Positions 50,466 to 61,679 are shown, numbered from the stretch's first letter. The stretch: DNA of 64,000 bases from Rhizomys pruinosus (GCA_009823505.1 VZQC01013997.1:2564456-2628455); one strand, 5' to 3'. Numbers and translations are program-made. The notes: a model not told the origin generated them from the letters alone.

Positions 50466-51390
50466 CCCCAGCTCTAAGATTACAGTTATGAGTCAGCAGG
50501 GCAGTCTGAAAGAGCATACATCTTCCTAGACCACCACACCTGGCACATTATCAAGACTACTGCTGTTGCATGCAGCCCTCCAGAGGGGTCAAGACAATCC
50601 TGAGTTGGCTCAAGACTACGGAAAGTTTTGAAGATTGTTGGGTTGGTCCTCGGTTCACTCTTCTGATGCTTGGATTTTCTCTTCCCTCTATTTCATTTTG
50701 CTGTGGGACCTGACAGACTTTATGACTAAGTCTGACTTGAGCCATTGTTACCCAGAATGCCCTGGGCTTATTAGCAATCGCACACATATTTATTTGTTCT
50801 TCTTGCTCATGGTCTAGGTATCCCCTATTCACTTAACAAAAATTTCCCAAGCGCCCACCATGTGTTTGACACCATTTTGAGTGGTGAAGTAACACTAGTG
50901 AAGGAATGAACAGGAAACCTGGGCTTCTGGGCACTTCCATTCTGCATGGGCTCTGCAAACATGCAGCTTTACCAGCAAGTACACTCTGGTGGAGCACTCT
51001 GATGGAGGACTCTGACGGAGCACTCTGATGGAGCATTCTGATGGAGCAGTAGGCCCTCTACCCAGAAGACACAAAAATACCATTGGGTCATTTCCAGGTC
51101 GCCCCACAATGACTGCTCCCAGTCTACGACCTGAAGCTGATAAGTGACTTTCAGACTAGGAAATCAAATCCCTGCTTCTGGAGACTTGTAGATGAGGCCA
51201 CACAGATTGCTCAATGCTGACACAAAGATTCCATGCTGAGGTTCCGCTTTTCTGAGACTTTAGCCAGGCTATTTATGGAAATACAAATATGATTTCTGCC
51301 CTGATGAAAACTTTTTATAATAACATGGATCTTGCTGGATAAATACTCCTTTATTTCTTCTAATAGTCATTATGTTTTTTGTGCCAGATA
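50466..51390. other. Intergenic sequence with a 13-bp minisatellite
   Basis: At 50981-51048 about five units of TGGAGCACTCTGA occur with single-base changes. B1-like ACCACCACACCTGGCAC ends at 50545. No gene recognised. Confidence 0.5.
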
Positions 51391-51391
51391 A

Positions 51392-51394
<3 letters not shown>

Positions 51395-51429
<35 letters not shown>

Positions 51430-51440
51430 ACATACACACA
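51395..51440. repeat. (CA)n microsatellite
   Basis: About 15 CA units, then CATACACACATACACACA. Confidence 0.95.
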
Positions 51441-51559
51441 AGTTCAATGTGGGGCTTCTAGCCTAAACATATATGTTAAGAGTGGTCTATACAGATTTTT
51501 CAGCTGTTTTTCTTCCATTCTTTTCTTTTTTTTACTTTTCCTTTCCCTTCCTGTTTTCT

Positions 51560-51870
51560 TCCCTTTCCAGGGGAGGATCCCGTAGGTAGCCCAGGCTGGC
51601 CTGTTCTTTGCTTCCTGAGTGCTGGGTCACCTGCCATCACCCTCGTTCTCTTCCACATCTGTGTCTCATTCCATCTCAATTTCCTCTATTGACTGAGCCA
51701 GTCACTAAGCAAACCAGAGGTAACTGTGAAAAGCAACGACTAGCTGTGTGGTACAAGCCTGTAATCCCAGCACCAGAGTGTGAGGCCGGGGGTGGGAGGG
51801 GCATGTGTTCTGAGGCCAACCTGGGCTACATAGCAAGATCCTGTCTCAAAACAAAACAAAGAAATTAATG
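51560..51870. mobile_element. Old B1-type elements
   Basis: 51575-51640 is a worn reverse B1 arm. 51737-51870 is an old plus-strand B1 (GCTGTGTGGTACAAGCCTG to CTGTCTCAAAACAAAAC) that keeps CCTGTAATCCCAGCA. Confidence 0.6.
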
Positions 51871-52383
51871 TTAACCCGAATTAAACTTGTACCCTGGGTC
51901 TGAGCAATTTCCTCTGGCCTTCAGATAACTGGACCCCCAGGCTTGAGGACCAGAAAGGCTGAGGACAGGACAGCTCCCCTGGCAAGCACGGGAATGTGCC
52001 AGTGATGTCAGACAGTCAGGGAGGCAACTGGCCATGTGTCATGATCCGATGGATTCCCAAAAAAGGAACTAGACAGAAAGCCCCTGCTGTAGCAGGGACT
52101 GCGGTTCCCGGTTTGCAGTGAGGTCAGTCACCACTCCCTCTCTCAGCCTGGGTCTTGTCTCCTGGGACAGGATGGAAATCCTGGGAGGAGCCCTGGGAAC
52201 TGGAAAGCAGCTGAGTGGCACCAGGCTGGCATCTCCAACATCTGCAGAAGGAATCACCTTCTCTGTTTCCACCCTGTGTTCCCCAAACATTTAGGGGTGC
52301 CGTCTAAGAGCAGGGCACTGTGCTCAACACTCACAGCACAAAGCCAAGGATCTGATGGAAATAAAAGCATTTAAAAGATATGC
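51871..52383. other. Non-repetitive intergenic sequence
   Basis: Nothing recognised. Confidence 0.45.
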
Positions 52384-52384
52384 A

Positions 52385-52649
52385 GGGCTGGAGAGATGGC
52401 CTAGCCGTTAAGAGCAAGGACTGCTCTTGCAGAGGACCCAGGTTCGATCCCCAGCACCCACATGGTGGCTGAGAACCTTCTTTGGCTCCAGTTCCAGGAG
52501 AATCTGACACCCTAAAAAGAAGGGGAAAAAAGATATGCAAATGAGATGGCTCTGCAGGTAAAGGCATTTGCTCCCAAGCCTAGCAACCTGAGGTTGAGGA
52601 GAGTAGAAGGACAGTCAGCTCTGAGAGTTGTCATCTGACCTCGACATGT

Positions 52650-52686
<37 letters not shown>

Positions 52687-52690
52687 ATGT
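52385..52690 (+). mobile_element. 3'-truncated B2 and a B3 with (CA)n
   Basis: 52385-52512 stops after GAATCTGACACCC. 52535-52690 is a B3 (GATGGCTCTGCAGGTAAAGG) with CA repeats at 52650-52679. Confidence 0.8.
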
Positions 52691-52711
52691 GTATTTTTTT
52701 AAAAAGATATA

Positions 52712-53072
52712 TGTGAAAGGGAGACCCTGCCTCAAAAAGACCAAAAAAAAAAAAAAAGATATATGCTGCTGGTTGTGATGGCACATGTCTTTAATCACAG
52801 CACTCAAGGGACAGGTGAGATGGAGGCCAGCCTGGTGTACATAATAGGGTTGAAAGGAGGTCTGTAATCCCCCCAGAGGGATTACAGGGAGACCTCATTT
52901 CAACCCTGCCCCCAAATGCAAATTAGGGGATCTTGGTTAGGACAAAATAGAATTCTTTCTACTATCTCTGTCTCTGTCTTCTCTCTCTCTGCTGTAACCC
53001 GGGAAATCCTCCTGCCTCAGCTTCCTGAATGTTGGGATTATAGGCATGTGCCACCACACTGGTTTGAGTTCT
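52712..53072. mobile_element. Three B1 fragments
   Basis: 52712-52757 is a B1 3' tip. 52761-52925 is a diverged plus-strand B1 with a foldback (GTCTGTAATCCCCCCAGAGG then GATTACAG). 52985-53072 is a reverse B1 head arm. Confidence 0.65.
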
Positions 53073-53650
53073 ATGCTTTGATTGCTGGGGCAATTCATGG
53101 ATCTGCATAGGAGGGAAGATGGTGAAGGATTACAGATATTGTCAGTGTCACTCTGCTGGTTAGGCATCGCAATATGGGGGAACTGGCTGAAAGGTACAGG
53201 GACTATGCTGTATTATCTTTGCAAGTTTCTGTGCTCAGAGATCATTTGAAGATGAAATGATTTTTTTAAACAGACTGAAGGGGTATGTGCCCTCATTTCC
53301 CAAGAACGCATGATCATTGCTGCAGACTAAGAACAGCATCGTTGAAGAGATTCAAAGCGAGGGAGTGGCCAGAGGGAAGGGCAGACAACCAAATTGGAAG
53401 CAGAGGGGAGAGACGAATGTGCAGACTGGTGATGTCTGCTCTCCTCCACCCCTGCTGTCCCCTGACTCAACTGCCCCAGGAAATCATTTATGACCAGAGG
53501 ACAGCAGTCACCATAGCACTTAGTAATGAGATGAGAAACATTGGAGGTCACATGGATATGATTCCCCAATAAATCTAGTGTGATCAGGAGAGGGACAGGC
53601 TGTGGGTGGGATGGGAGCTAGGCAACAGGAAGGATGTTTATTTAGAGTTT
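53073..53650. other. Non-repetitive intergenic sequence
   Basis: Open frames on both strands at 53285-53572 are antisense to each other and match nothing I know. Confidence 0.4.
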
Positions 53651-53659
53651 TAAAGACTT

Positions 53660-53660
53660 G

Positions 53661-53695
<35 letters not shown>

Positions 53696-53838
53696 TTGTC
53701 TTTTGAGACAGGGTCTCCCTGTAGCCCCAGCTGGCCTGGAACTCTCTATGTAGAACAGGCTAGCCTTGAATGCACAGAGATCCACCTGCCTCTGCCTCCC
53801 AAGTGCTGGGATTAAAGGCATGTGCACCACCATGCCTG
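53660..53838 (-). mobile_element. (TTA)n and B1 SINE
   Basis: About eleven TTA units (53662-53695) form the tail side of a reverse B1 (53697-53838). Confidence 0.93.
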
Positions 53839-53865
53839 GGTTGTTTAAATTTTTTTTTCTGTCTT

Positions 53866-53885
53866 ATTATGGTTCCTTTTTTTCC

Positions 53886-53918
<33 letters not shown>

Positions 53919-54006
53919 TCTTCTTCTTTCCTCCTCTCTCTTCTTTCTTTCTTCTTTCTTTCCTTCTTCCTTTCATATATATATATATATAATATATATA
54001 TATATT
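53866..54006. repeat. Polypyrimidine (CTTT)n tract and (TA)n
   Basis: 53866-53975 is almost pure C/T with CTTT repeats. 53976-54006 is TA repeat. It sits at the 3' side of the L1 and probably grew from its A tail. Confidence 0.92.
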
Positions 54007-56105
54007 ATTGTATTAAGGTTATGTTACAAATCAAATCTAGACCTGTGTCTCCCTCCTAATCCCCCATCCCACCAGAACTCATGCATTCTGCCAAACATGC
54101 TTTTCATTTTTTTTTCTGAGTCTTTCTCAAAATTATCGATGCAGAAGTTGACTGTTTTGAGCAGAAGTTCTTTTCTGTTGTTGTTGTTGTTGTTGCTGTT
54201 GTTCTTTCCAATATGCATCACTCCCAACTACTTGGAAAAGCTCAAGGGGCCCTGCACAAGAAATCTTACGACTAGGTTATTGGCGCTAGCATCCACAGAT
54301 GAGGGATACCATTCCTCGTTTGTTTTTCTGGGACTGCGTTACTTGACTTAACATACTATCTTCTAGTTCCATCCATTTAGCTGCAAAGTTCATGATGTCA
54401 TCTTTCTTTACTGCTGCATAGAACTCCATTGTGTAGATGTACCACATTTTCTCTATCCATTTGTCAGTTGAAAGGCACTTGGGTTGGGTCCAGCTTTTTG
54501 CTATTGTGAACAGAGCTGCAGTAAACATGGCTGTGCATGTATCTCTGCAGTAAGATGAGTCTTGTGAGTATATACCCAGGAGTGACCGGGTTGGGTGGCA
54601 AGCTCATTTTGAGTCTTCCAAGGGTTCTCCACACTGCTTTCCATAGTGACTGTACAAGTTTACATTCCCACCAGCAGCCGATGAGTGTTCCCCTTTCCCC
54701 ACAACCTCTCCAGCACTTGGTATCATTTGTTTTCTTGATCCTAGGTAGTCTTATCAGAGTGAGATGATATCTTAAAGTGGTTTTAATTTGCATTTCCTTA
54801 TTAGCAATAGTGAACATTTTTTAAGATGTTTCTCAGCCATTTCTAATTTCTCACTTGTGAAGTCTCTGTTCATCTCTTTGCTCCATCTTTTGAGTGATTC
54901 ATTTGTTTTCTTTCTTCTTTGTTTTTTGAGTAGCTTGTATACTCTAGAAATTAATGCTTTGTCAGATGTATCTGCAGTGAAGGTTTCCTCCCTCTCTGTG
55001 GGTTTTCTCTTCACTTCCTTGATTCTGTCTTTTGACGTACAGAAACTTTTGAGTTTAATGAAGTCCCATTTGTCAATTGTTGATCTTATTTCTTGTGCAG
55101 CTGCTATCTGATTTAGGAAGTCTTTTCCTATGCCTATGTGTTGTAGGCTTCTGCCAACTTTTTCTTCTATCACCTTCAGAGTTTTGGGTTTCACATTGAA
55201 GTCTTTGATTCATTTGGAGTTGAGTTTTGTACAGGGTGAGAGGTAGGGGTTTAATTTCATTCTTCTACAAGTGGTGATCCAGTTTTGCCAAAACCACTTG
55301 CTGAAGATGCTGTCTTTCTTCCATTGTGTCTTCTTGGCCTCCTTGTCAAATATGAGGTGGCTGAAATCGTATGTGCTCAAGTTTGGATCTTCAGTTTTGT
55401 TCCATTGGTCAACAGGTCTGTTTTTGTGCCAGTACCAAGCTGTTTTTATGACTATAGCCTTATAGTATAGTTTGAAATCTGGTATAGAGATCCCCCTGTA
55501 TTGCTCTTTTCACTCGGGGTTGCTTTGGCTATTCTGGGTCTTTTGTTTTTCCATATGAAATTAAGGACTTTTTTTTTTTCCAAGCCTGTGAAGAAACTCA
55601 GGGGTTTTAATTGGGATCACATTGAATCTGTATATTAGTTTGGGTAGGATGGACATTTTTACTATGCTAATTTTCCCAATCCATGAGCATGGGAGGTCTT
55701 TCCATCCTCTGTCTTCTCAATTTCCTTCTTCGGGGATTTACATTTTTTTTTTAGAGATCTTTGGTGTCTTTGGTTAGGTTTGTACATAGGTATCTTACTG
55801 TTTTTGAGGCTATTGTGAGTGGGAAGCTCTCCTTGAATTCCTTCTTCAGTTGCTTGTTGTTGATGTAAAGAAAGGCTACTGATTTTTCTAGGTTAATTTT
55901 GTATCCTGCCACTTTACTGAAACTCAATCATTTCTAGGAGCTTTCTGGTGGAGTTTTTAGCATCCCTTAGGTAAACAATCATATCATCAGCAAAAAGGGA
56001 TAGCTTGACTTCCTCTTTTCCAATTAGTACTCCTTTAATTTCCTTTTCTTGCCTTATTGCCCTAGCAAGAGTTTCAAGCACTATATTGAAGAGGAGTGGT
56101 GACGG
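54006..56105 (-). mobile_element. 5'-truncated L1 LINE, ORF2 C-terminal half and 3' UTR
   Basis: L1 ORF2 encodes the endonuclease and reverse transcriptase that move L1 and SINEs. On minus from 56105: [13 protein letters not shown], then the RT active-site motif FADD at plus 55983-55994 ([13 protein letters not shown]). Further left: KPKTLKVIEEKVG, IDKWDFIKLKSFCTSKDRI, CWRGCGERGTLIGCWWECK (the Cys-rich zinc-knuckle-like region) and WYIYTMEFYAAVKKDDIM. The 3' UTR is 54006 to about 54285. The endonuclease domain and ORF1 are absent. Frameshifts split the reading into at least three frames, so the copy is dead. Confidence 0.95.
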
Positions 56106-56729
56106 GGTAAAAGTGAGGGATCAATGAAGACTGCCAAAAAGCTTGGCTGACTGGAAGGGTGTCCACCTGGTTTAAGAAGAGGAGCTGAGGTGCCAGACAG
56201 CATATGCTGTGACCTGTGCACCAGGCAGCCAGGCAGGAACTCACTAAGTTTAGTCCCAGGCCAAGGGCAGAGGAATGGGGTGGGGCAGCTCGCAGCTAGG
56301 GTCTATGCAGTGTTTCAGAGGTCCCCGCCCCAGGGGAACTGAATTCTAGCTGCCCTGGGGTAATCAGCTTATTAGTAGCCCTTTTGTTGGGGGTGCCCTT
56401 GCTCCCCAAATCTCTCTCTCTCCGTCCTCATCCCCCTCCTCTTCAGCATTTTCTCACATTCTCTTTTCCCTATTTATTCCTAAAGATTATCTCCAAATCA
56501 CCCATTCGCATGCAAATCCTTGCCTCAGGCTCTGCCTTTGTGGGAACTGAACCCAAGACAAGGTCTTAGTTGAAATTAATGGATGCAAACTGATACAGTA
56601 CCTGTCTGTCAGGATGCACTGCTCTAGCAGTGCTTGCTAACTAGATGAGAAAGAGGAGCCAGGCTGGGGACCTTTGCAGCCCATTCAAGATTAGGGAGGC
56701 CCAGTGCTTAAAATACTGTCAAGAAGCCT
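56106..56729. other. Non-repetitive intergenic sequence
   Basis: Nothing recognised; CT-rich around 56410-56450. Confidence 0.45.
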
Positions 56730-56890
56730 GGCAGGGTGAGGCACACCTTTAATCCCAGTATGTGGGAGGCAGTAACAGGCAGATCTCTATGAAATGAAGG
56801 TCAACCTGGTCTACATAAGCCAGTTCCAGGCCAGCTGGGGCTACAAAGAGACCCTGTCTTAAGAAACCAACAACAACAACAAAAAATTGA
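56730..56890 (+). mobile_element. B1 SINE, older
   Basis: GCCTGGCAGGGTGAGGCACACC to CTGTCTTAAGAAACC and CAACAACAACAAC. Confidence 0.87.
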
Positions 56891-57079
56891 CAGGAGGATG
56901 GATGTTTGTGATGGTTGATCACGAAGTCTAAGATGAACAGGGTGTGTTATGAGAGTTGAGCGGGTGATGAGTGCTTAAGGGTGTGGAGCGAGCCAGGGCT
57001 TCCCCATTCTATCTCTGTGCAGAGGGGGCTGCTTGCACTTAGTGTGGCTGTGAGAAAGGTGACCTGGGGCGAAGGTGGG

Positions 57080-57420
57080 GGGCTGACCTCAGGGTATGGC
57101 ATAACACGAGTGCACTTAGACACATGCAGGCAATATATTCATACATGTAGAATAAAAAAATTTTAATTAAAGTGCTGGAGAGATGGCCTAGCGGTTAAGA
57201 GCACTGACTACTCTTGAAGAGGACCAGGGTTCGATCCCCAGCACCCACATGGTGGCTGAGAACCGTCTGAAACTCCAATTCCAGGAGAACTCCAGTTCCA
57301 GGGGAATCTGACACCCTCTTCTGACCTCTGAGGCATTGCACGACACGGGTGCACAGACCTACATGCAGACAGTACATTCATATACATAAAAAATAAATAA
57401 ATAAAATTTAAAAAATAAAA
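57080..57420 (+). mobile_element. B2 3' end and a full B2
   Basis: 57080-57165 is only the tail third. 57173-57420 is internal-duplication type (GTGCTGGAGAGATGGCCTAG), ending in AAATAAATAAATAAAATT. Confidence 0.92.
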
Positions 57421-57754
57421 AAATTAATTAGAAAAGGTTAATATTAAAATGATTTTCTTACCTTGTCTGTCAGCCTTTTATGTTCTGATAGAATGTGAAT
57501 TGAATGAGGGATGTGTGTGTGATTAATCACTTTAGAGATAGAGTAGTGTGCACGTAGCATTGTTATGGAAATAGGAGCAAATGCGTGTGTGCATGCATGC
57601 AAAGATAGACACATATATGTGTGCATTTATGCATATATGTGTGTATGTGTGTGCAGGTCTGTGTACCTATGTACATGCATTTGTGCATATGTGTGTACAT
57701 GTGTTGCCACACAGAAGTTTTTAATTGGTTATACTCGACATTATTTTCCCTATA
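57421..57754. other. Intergenic sequence rich in TG/CA-type dinucleotides
   Basis: 57590-57710 consists of loose ATGTGTGCAT, TGTGTATGTG and GCATATGTG patches. No gene recognised. Confidence 0.5.
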
Positions 57755-57868
57755 TACTTTTTTTTTGTCTTTTTTGAGACAGGGCTCCCTTTAGTCCCAG
57801 CTGGCCCAGAGCTTGCTCTGTAGACTAGGCTGGCCTTGAACTCACAGAGATCCACCTGCCTCTGCTGT
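57755..57868 (-). mobile_element. B1 SINE, head-truncated
   Basis: TTTTGTCTTTTTTGAGACAGG to GATCCACCTGCCTCTGC. Confidence 0.88.
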
Positions 57869-57989
57869 ATTTAAGGGAGTTTTCTTTAGCTCCTTGAACC
57901 ATCCATAATTTACTTGGATGCAGTGTGATCCCTGTTAACTAGTGACTACTTCTGAATGATCCCTCCTCAGTGGTTTGAAAGTCACTTTC

Positions 57990-58395
57990 AGCCGGGTGTA
58001 GTGGTGCACACCTTTAATCTTAGGCAGATCTTTGTGAGTTCAAGGCCATACTGGTCTACAGAGTGAGTTCCAGGACAGCTGGGGCTACAGGAAGACCCTG
58101 TCTCGAAAAGACCAAAAAAAAAAAAGGGGGGGGTCGGGGGACTGGAGAGATGGCTCAGCGGTTAAGAGCGCCAACTGCTCTTGCAGAGGACCCAGGTTCG
58201 ATCCCCAGCACCCACATGGTGGCTGAGAACCATCTGTAACTCCAATTCCAGAAGAACTCCAGTTCCAGGGGAATCCGACACCCTCTTCTGACCTCCGAGG
58301 CATCGCACTACACGGGTGCACAAACCGACATGCAGACAATACATTCATACACATAAATGAATAAATAAAATTAAATTAAAATTAAAAAAAAAAAA
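57990..58395 (+). mobile_element. B1 and B2 in tandem
   Basis: 57990-58122 is a B1 with the CAGCACTCGGGAGG block deleted. 58137-58395 is a B2 of the internal-duplication type. Confidence 0.93.
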
Positions 58396-58985
58396 AAAAG
58401 AAATGAGGCGTTCCTGCCTACTAGGTAAACTACCAACCGAGCCAAAATGTGTTTCTCCAATTCGCTCAAAGACCCGGTTGACGCTGGCAGCAGTCTTGGG
58501 GGGACTTGGGGACGCCATAGTGTTGGCTGGAGTTTTAGCCTTCTGAGTTAGGAAGCTAGGCTAGACCCTCTATTCTTTACCAGGACAGGCCATTTCAGGT
58601 GTGACATGTCTTGGGTCCTCTTGTGAGTTCCTCTCAACTGCCTTACGAGGAAGTCGGCTGCCAGACTGCACTTCAAGTGTGAGTGGCTCACCCATCCTTG
58701 CCTTTAGCTAAGAAGCTCTTGTGACATATCCTTGTTCTCTGAGGTGAAGAAGGCAGCTCTCTATTTACTCTTTTTTGGGGGGGAGCTTGGGGATTTCTCC
58801 CATGTCTTAGGACAGACAGCAGAGAACGCATGCGCAAACGCCCCTCACACTCTTCCAGCTGCCTTCTCCCAGGACCGTCTTCTCCACTCTCAGTCCCTTG
58901 CTCTTACCCCATGGTGTGTTCCTACACAGCCACATCTCCTCAAAGGTTTGATCCAACTGGACCTTCCATCTTTCCAGTGCTCTTT
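58396..58985. other. Intergenic sequence with a worn ID fragment
   Basis: 58407-58445 read in reverse resembles an ID (GGCTCGGTTGGTAGTTTACC). The rest is not recognised. Confidence 0.4.
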
Positions 58986-58989
58986 TTAA

Positions 58990-59210
58990 ATTTTTATTTA
59001 TTTTTTTATGTGTATGAGTGTACTGTCTGCATGGAGGTCTGTGCACCTGTGTCGTGCAATGCCACAGACGTCAGAAGAGGGCGTCAGATTCCCCTGAAAC
59101 TGGAGTTAAAGACGGTTCTCAGCTGCCATGTGAGTGCTGGGGATCGAACCCGGGTCCTCTGCAAGAGCAGTCGGTGCTCTTAACCGCTAGGCCATCTCTC
59201 CAGCCCCTTT
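58990..59210 (-). mobile_element. B2 SINE
   Basis: Near-consensus reverse copy without the 18 bp duplication. CTTTCCAGTGCTCTT and CTTTCCAGTGTTCTT flank it as target duplication. Confidence 0.95.
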
Positions 59211-60124
59211 CCAGTGTTCTTAACTGCTGGGATTTTTCTAATTAAAAGAGATGTTGCCCAGCCCAGCGGTGAGGAGTTCCCCGTGTGATGCGGTGCACTT
59301 TGTTCCCAGCCAAAGCTATCCTCTCTGGGGTTTGGGGTGGGCCCCAGCGACGAGGATGTGGGGTCCAGTGATGGGGCTTCCTCCGTGGCTGACGCTGGCA
59401 GTGTTGGGTTCTGGCTGCTGTCGCATTCTCCAGCCTGGGGCCGCGATGCAGCGGCGGCTTCTCTGACCATTACCAGCAGCCGTTGTCCTAAGTGGATTTC
59501 GAGGAGCCATCCTCGTGTGTTACCAAGAATCAGCCCGAACCCACGCGTTACATAACTAGTAAGAAACTGGCTAAGGTCGTGGTAGGAGCCCTGCTGAACA
59601 GAGCACTACGGGCCATCCTGTCAACTTGTGCTGGAGCGCAGTCTGGTCCTTAAAGAGAATAAATACTGCATGGGGAGCTGTGAGTGGCTGGTTGTGACTT
59701 CTCTGAAATGGACCCTAGAGGTCACATAGTAATACGACCAGATTTTGATTCACAGAAGCTTTTTCAGAATTTGGGAGCGAAAGCAGCTGCTTGGTGAGAA
59801 GAAACACTGGTCATTATTTGATCTGTATAATGTATAACGAATAATCAATTGAATCTGTAAAATGAAGATGGACGCCTAGAGAAGTCAAAGCCAAGAGGAT
59901 TACACCGATCTCCAGAACTTCATCTCGTTTGGATGACACCTTATAAAACTTTATTTACAGAAAGCTTAAATCCTTTTAACTATGATATGTTTTTTCACAC
60001 GGTGAAGCAATGCCTTAGAAACGCAGTGCCCCATTATTGCACCATTTACGTTCACTAAGTACACTTGATCCAGGGGATATACCGCAGCAGATAAGAAGTC
60101 CTGGAGAGAAAGCCCTAGATTGTA
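59211..60124. other. SINE-free block with a CpG-richer left part
   Basis: 59250-59550 has many CpGs for this window (GCGACGAGG, GCCGCGATGCAGCGGCGGC, CCCGAACCCACGCG). Overlapping open frames of 64-96 codons occur on both strands. No family is recognised. It may be a decayed retrocopy of a CpG-rich 5' exon or a small CpG cluster. Confidence 0.35.
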
Positions 60125-60137
60125 CCCTCACCACTTT

Positions 60138-60407
60138 TATTTATTTATTTATTTGTGTATGTATTTTTTTGAAACAGGGTTTCCCTTTAGTCCCAGCAGG
60201 CCTGGCGCTCACTTCTGTAGACCAGGTTGGCCTTGAACGCACAGAGATCCACCTGCCTCTGCCTCCTGAGTACTGGGATTAAAGGCATGCGCCACCATGC
60301 CTGGCATTAAAGATGGTTCTTAGCCACCATGTGGGTGCTGGGAATCAAACCTGGGTCCTCCGAAAGAGCAGTCAGTGCTCTTAATCGCTGAGCCATCTCT
60401 CCAGCCT
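60138..60407 (-). mobile_element. Chimeric B2/B1 SINE, copy 4
   Basis: On minus, 60407-60306 is 102 bp of B2 head ending CTAAGAACCATCTTTAA plus T. From 60305 a B1 follows (GCCAGGCATGGTGGCGC). CCCTCACCACTTT flanks the unit at 60125-60137 and 60408-60420, a perfect 13 bp target duplication. Tail (AAAT)n. Confidence 0.94.
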
Positions 60408-60435
60408 CCCTCACCACTTTAAAAGATTATTTGAG

Positions 60436-60850
60436 GGGCTGGAGAGATGGCCTAGCAGTTGGGAGCGCCGACTGCTCTTGCAGAGGACCAGGGTTCCATC
60501 CCCAGCACCCACATGGCGCCTGAGAACTGTCTGAAACTCCGATTCCAGGAGAACTCCAGTTCCAGGGGAATCTGACACTCTCTTCTGACCTCCGTGGCAC
60601 TGCACGACACGGGTACACACACTTGCATGCAGACAGTACATTCATACACATACAGAAATAGATAAAAAAATTAAAAAAAAAAGAGATTATTTGAGGCCGG
60701 GAGTGGTGGCACACGCCTTTAATCCTAGCCCTCGGGAGGCAGAGGCAGGAGGATCTTCGTGAGTTCAAGGCCAGCCTGGTCTACAGAGTGAGTTCCAGGA
60801 CAGCCGGGGCTAAAGGGAGACCCTGTCTTGAAAGACCAAAAAAAAAAAAA
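60436..60850 (+). mobile_element. B2 then B1 inserted at the same target
   Basis: 60436-60680 is a B2 of the internal-duplication type; 60694-60850 is a B1. The target AGATTATTTGA occurs three times: about 60424, 60685 and 60853. Confidence 0.95.
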
Positions 60851-60892
60851 AAAGATTATTTGAAACTATTGGATGATGTGAAGAAACCGTCT

Positions 60893-61050
60893 TTTTTTTT
60901 TTTTGGTCTTTTCAAGACAGGGTCTCCCTGTAGCCCCAGCTGTCCTGGAACTCACTCTGTAGACCAGGCTGGCCTTGACCTCACGAAGATCCTCCTGCCT
61001 CTGCCTCCCGAGGGCTAGGATTAAAGGCGTGTGCCACCACACCCGGCCAG
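60893..61050 (-). mobile_element. B1 SINE
   Basis: Near-consensus reverse copy between AGAAACCGTCTTT and AGAAACTGTCTTT. Confidence 0.95.
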
Positions 61051-61286
61051 AAACTGTCTTTAAGTGGGTCTATGATACAAACTTTGACAGCATAGTAATA
61101 TAGGAAAATAGACTGTCATGACATTAGCCAGACTAGTTTATTTATTTTGACATTTTGACACAAAGGCAAACTAAAATCGCAGAAGTTCACTTTCTTTCAA
61201 CAGAAGATAACCTTTCCTGTTTCGCACCATCTAGGCAGATTGTTTCTTCAGGGGTTGACGCCTTTGATACATTGGATAAATAAATA

Positions 61287-61615
61287 AAAAATGACCTGGG
61301 AAAGGTGGTACACCCTTTTAATCCCAGCACTCAGAAGGCAGAGGCAGGTAGATCTCTGTGAGATCGAGACCACTCTGATCTGAATAGTGAGCTCCAGGCA
61401 GCTGGGGCTACAGAGAGATACTGTCTCAAAAGAATGAATAAAATAAAGCTGGGCGTGGTGGCGCACGCCTTTAATCCCAGCACTCGGGAGGCAGAGGCAG
61501 GCAGATCTCTGTGAGTTCAAGCCAGCCTGGTCTACAGAGCGAGCTCCAGGACAGCTGGGACTAAAAGGGAGACCCTGTCTCAAAAATACCAAAAACAAAA
61601 CAAAACAAAAACAAA
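61287..61615 (+). mobile_element. Two B1 SINEs in tandem
   Basis: 61287-61440 is diverged. 61448-61615 is near consensus (AAGCTGGGCGTGGTGGCGC). GAATGAATAAAAT before and AAAGAATGAATAAAATG after show the second inserted beside the first's tail. Confidence 0.93.
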
Positions 61616-61679
61616 GAATGAATAAAATGAAACTTTAGTTGTAGATTTGGATCAGATCAAGTTTGTTTTGTTTTAAATT

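Noticed and set aside
53770..54351. Longest open frame in the window (193 codons, plus)
   Set aside because: It runs through a reverse B1, the polypyrimidine tract, (TA)n and the antisense of the L1 3' UTR. It encodes low-complexity Phe/Leu/Ser and matches no protein.
58440..58520. Short minus-strand frame starting ATGGCGTCCCCAAGT, considered as a coding exon
   Set aside because: The downstream part is explained by a worn ID element, and no protein family is recognised.
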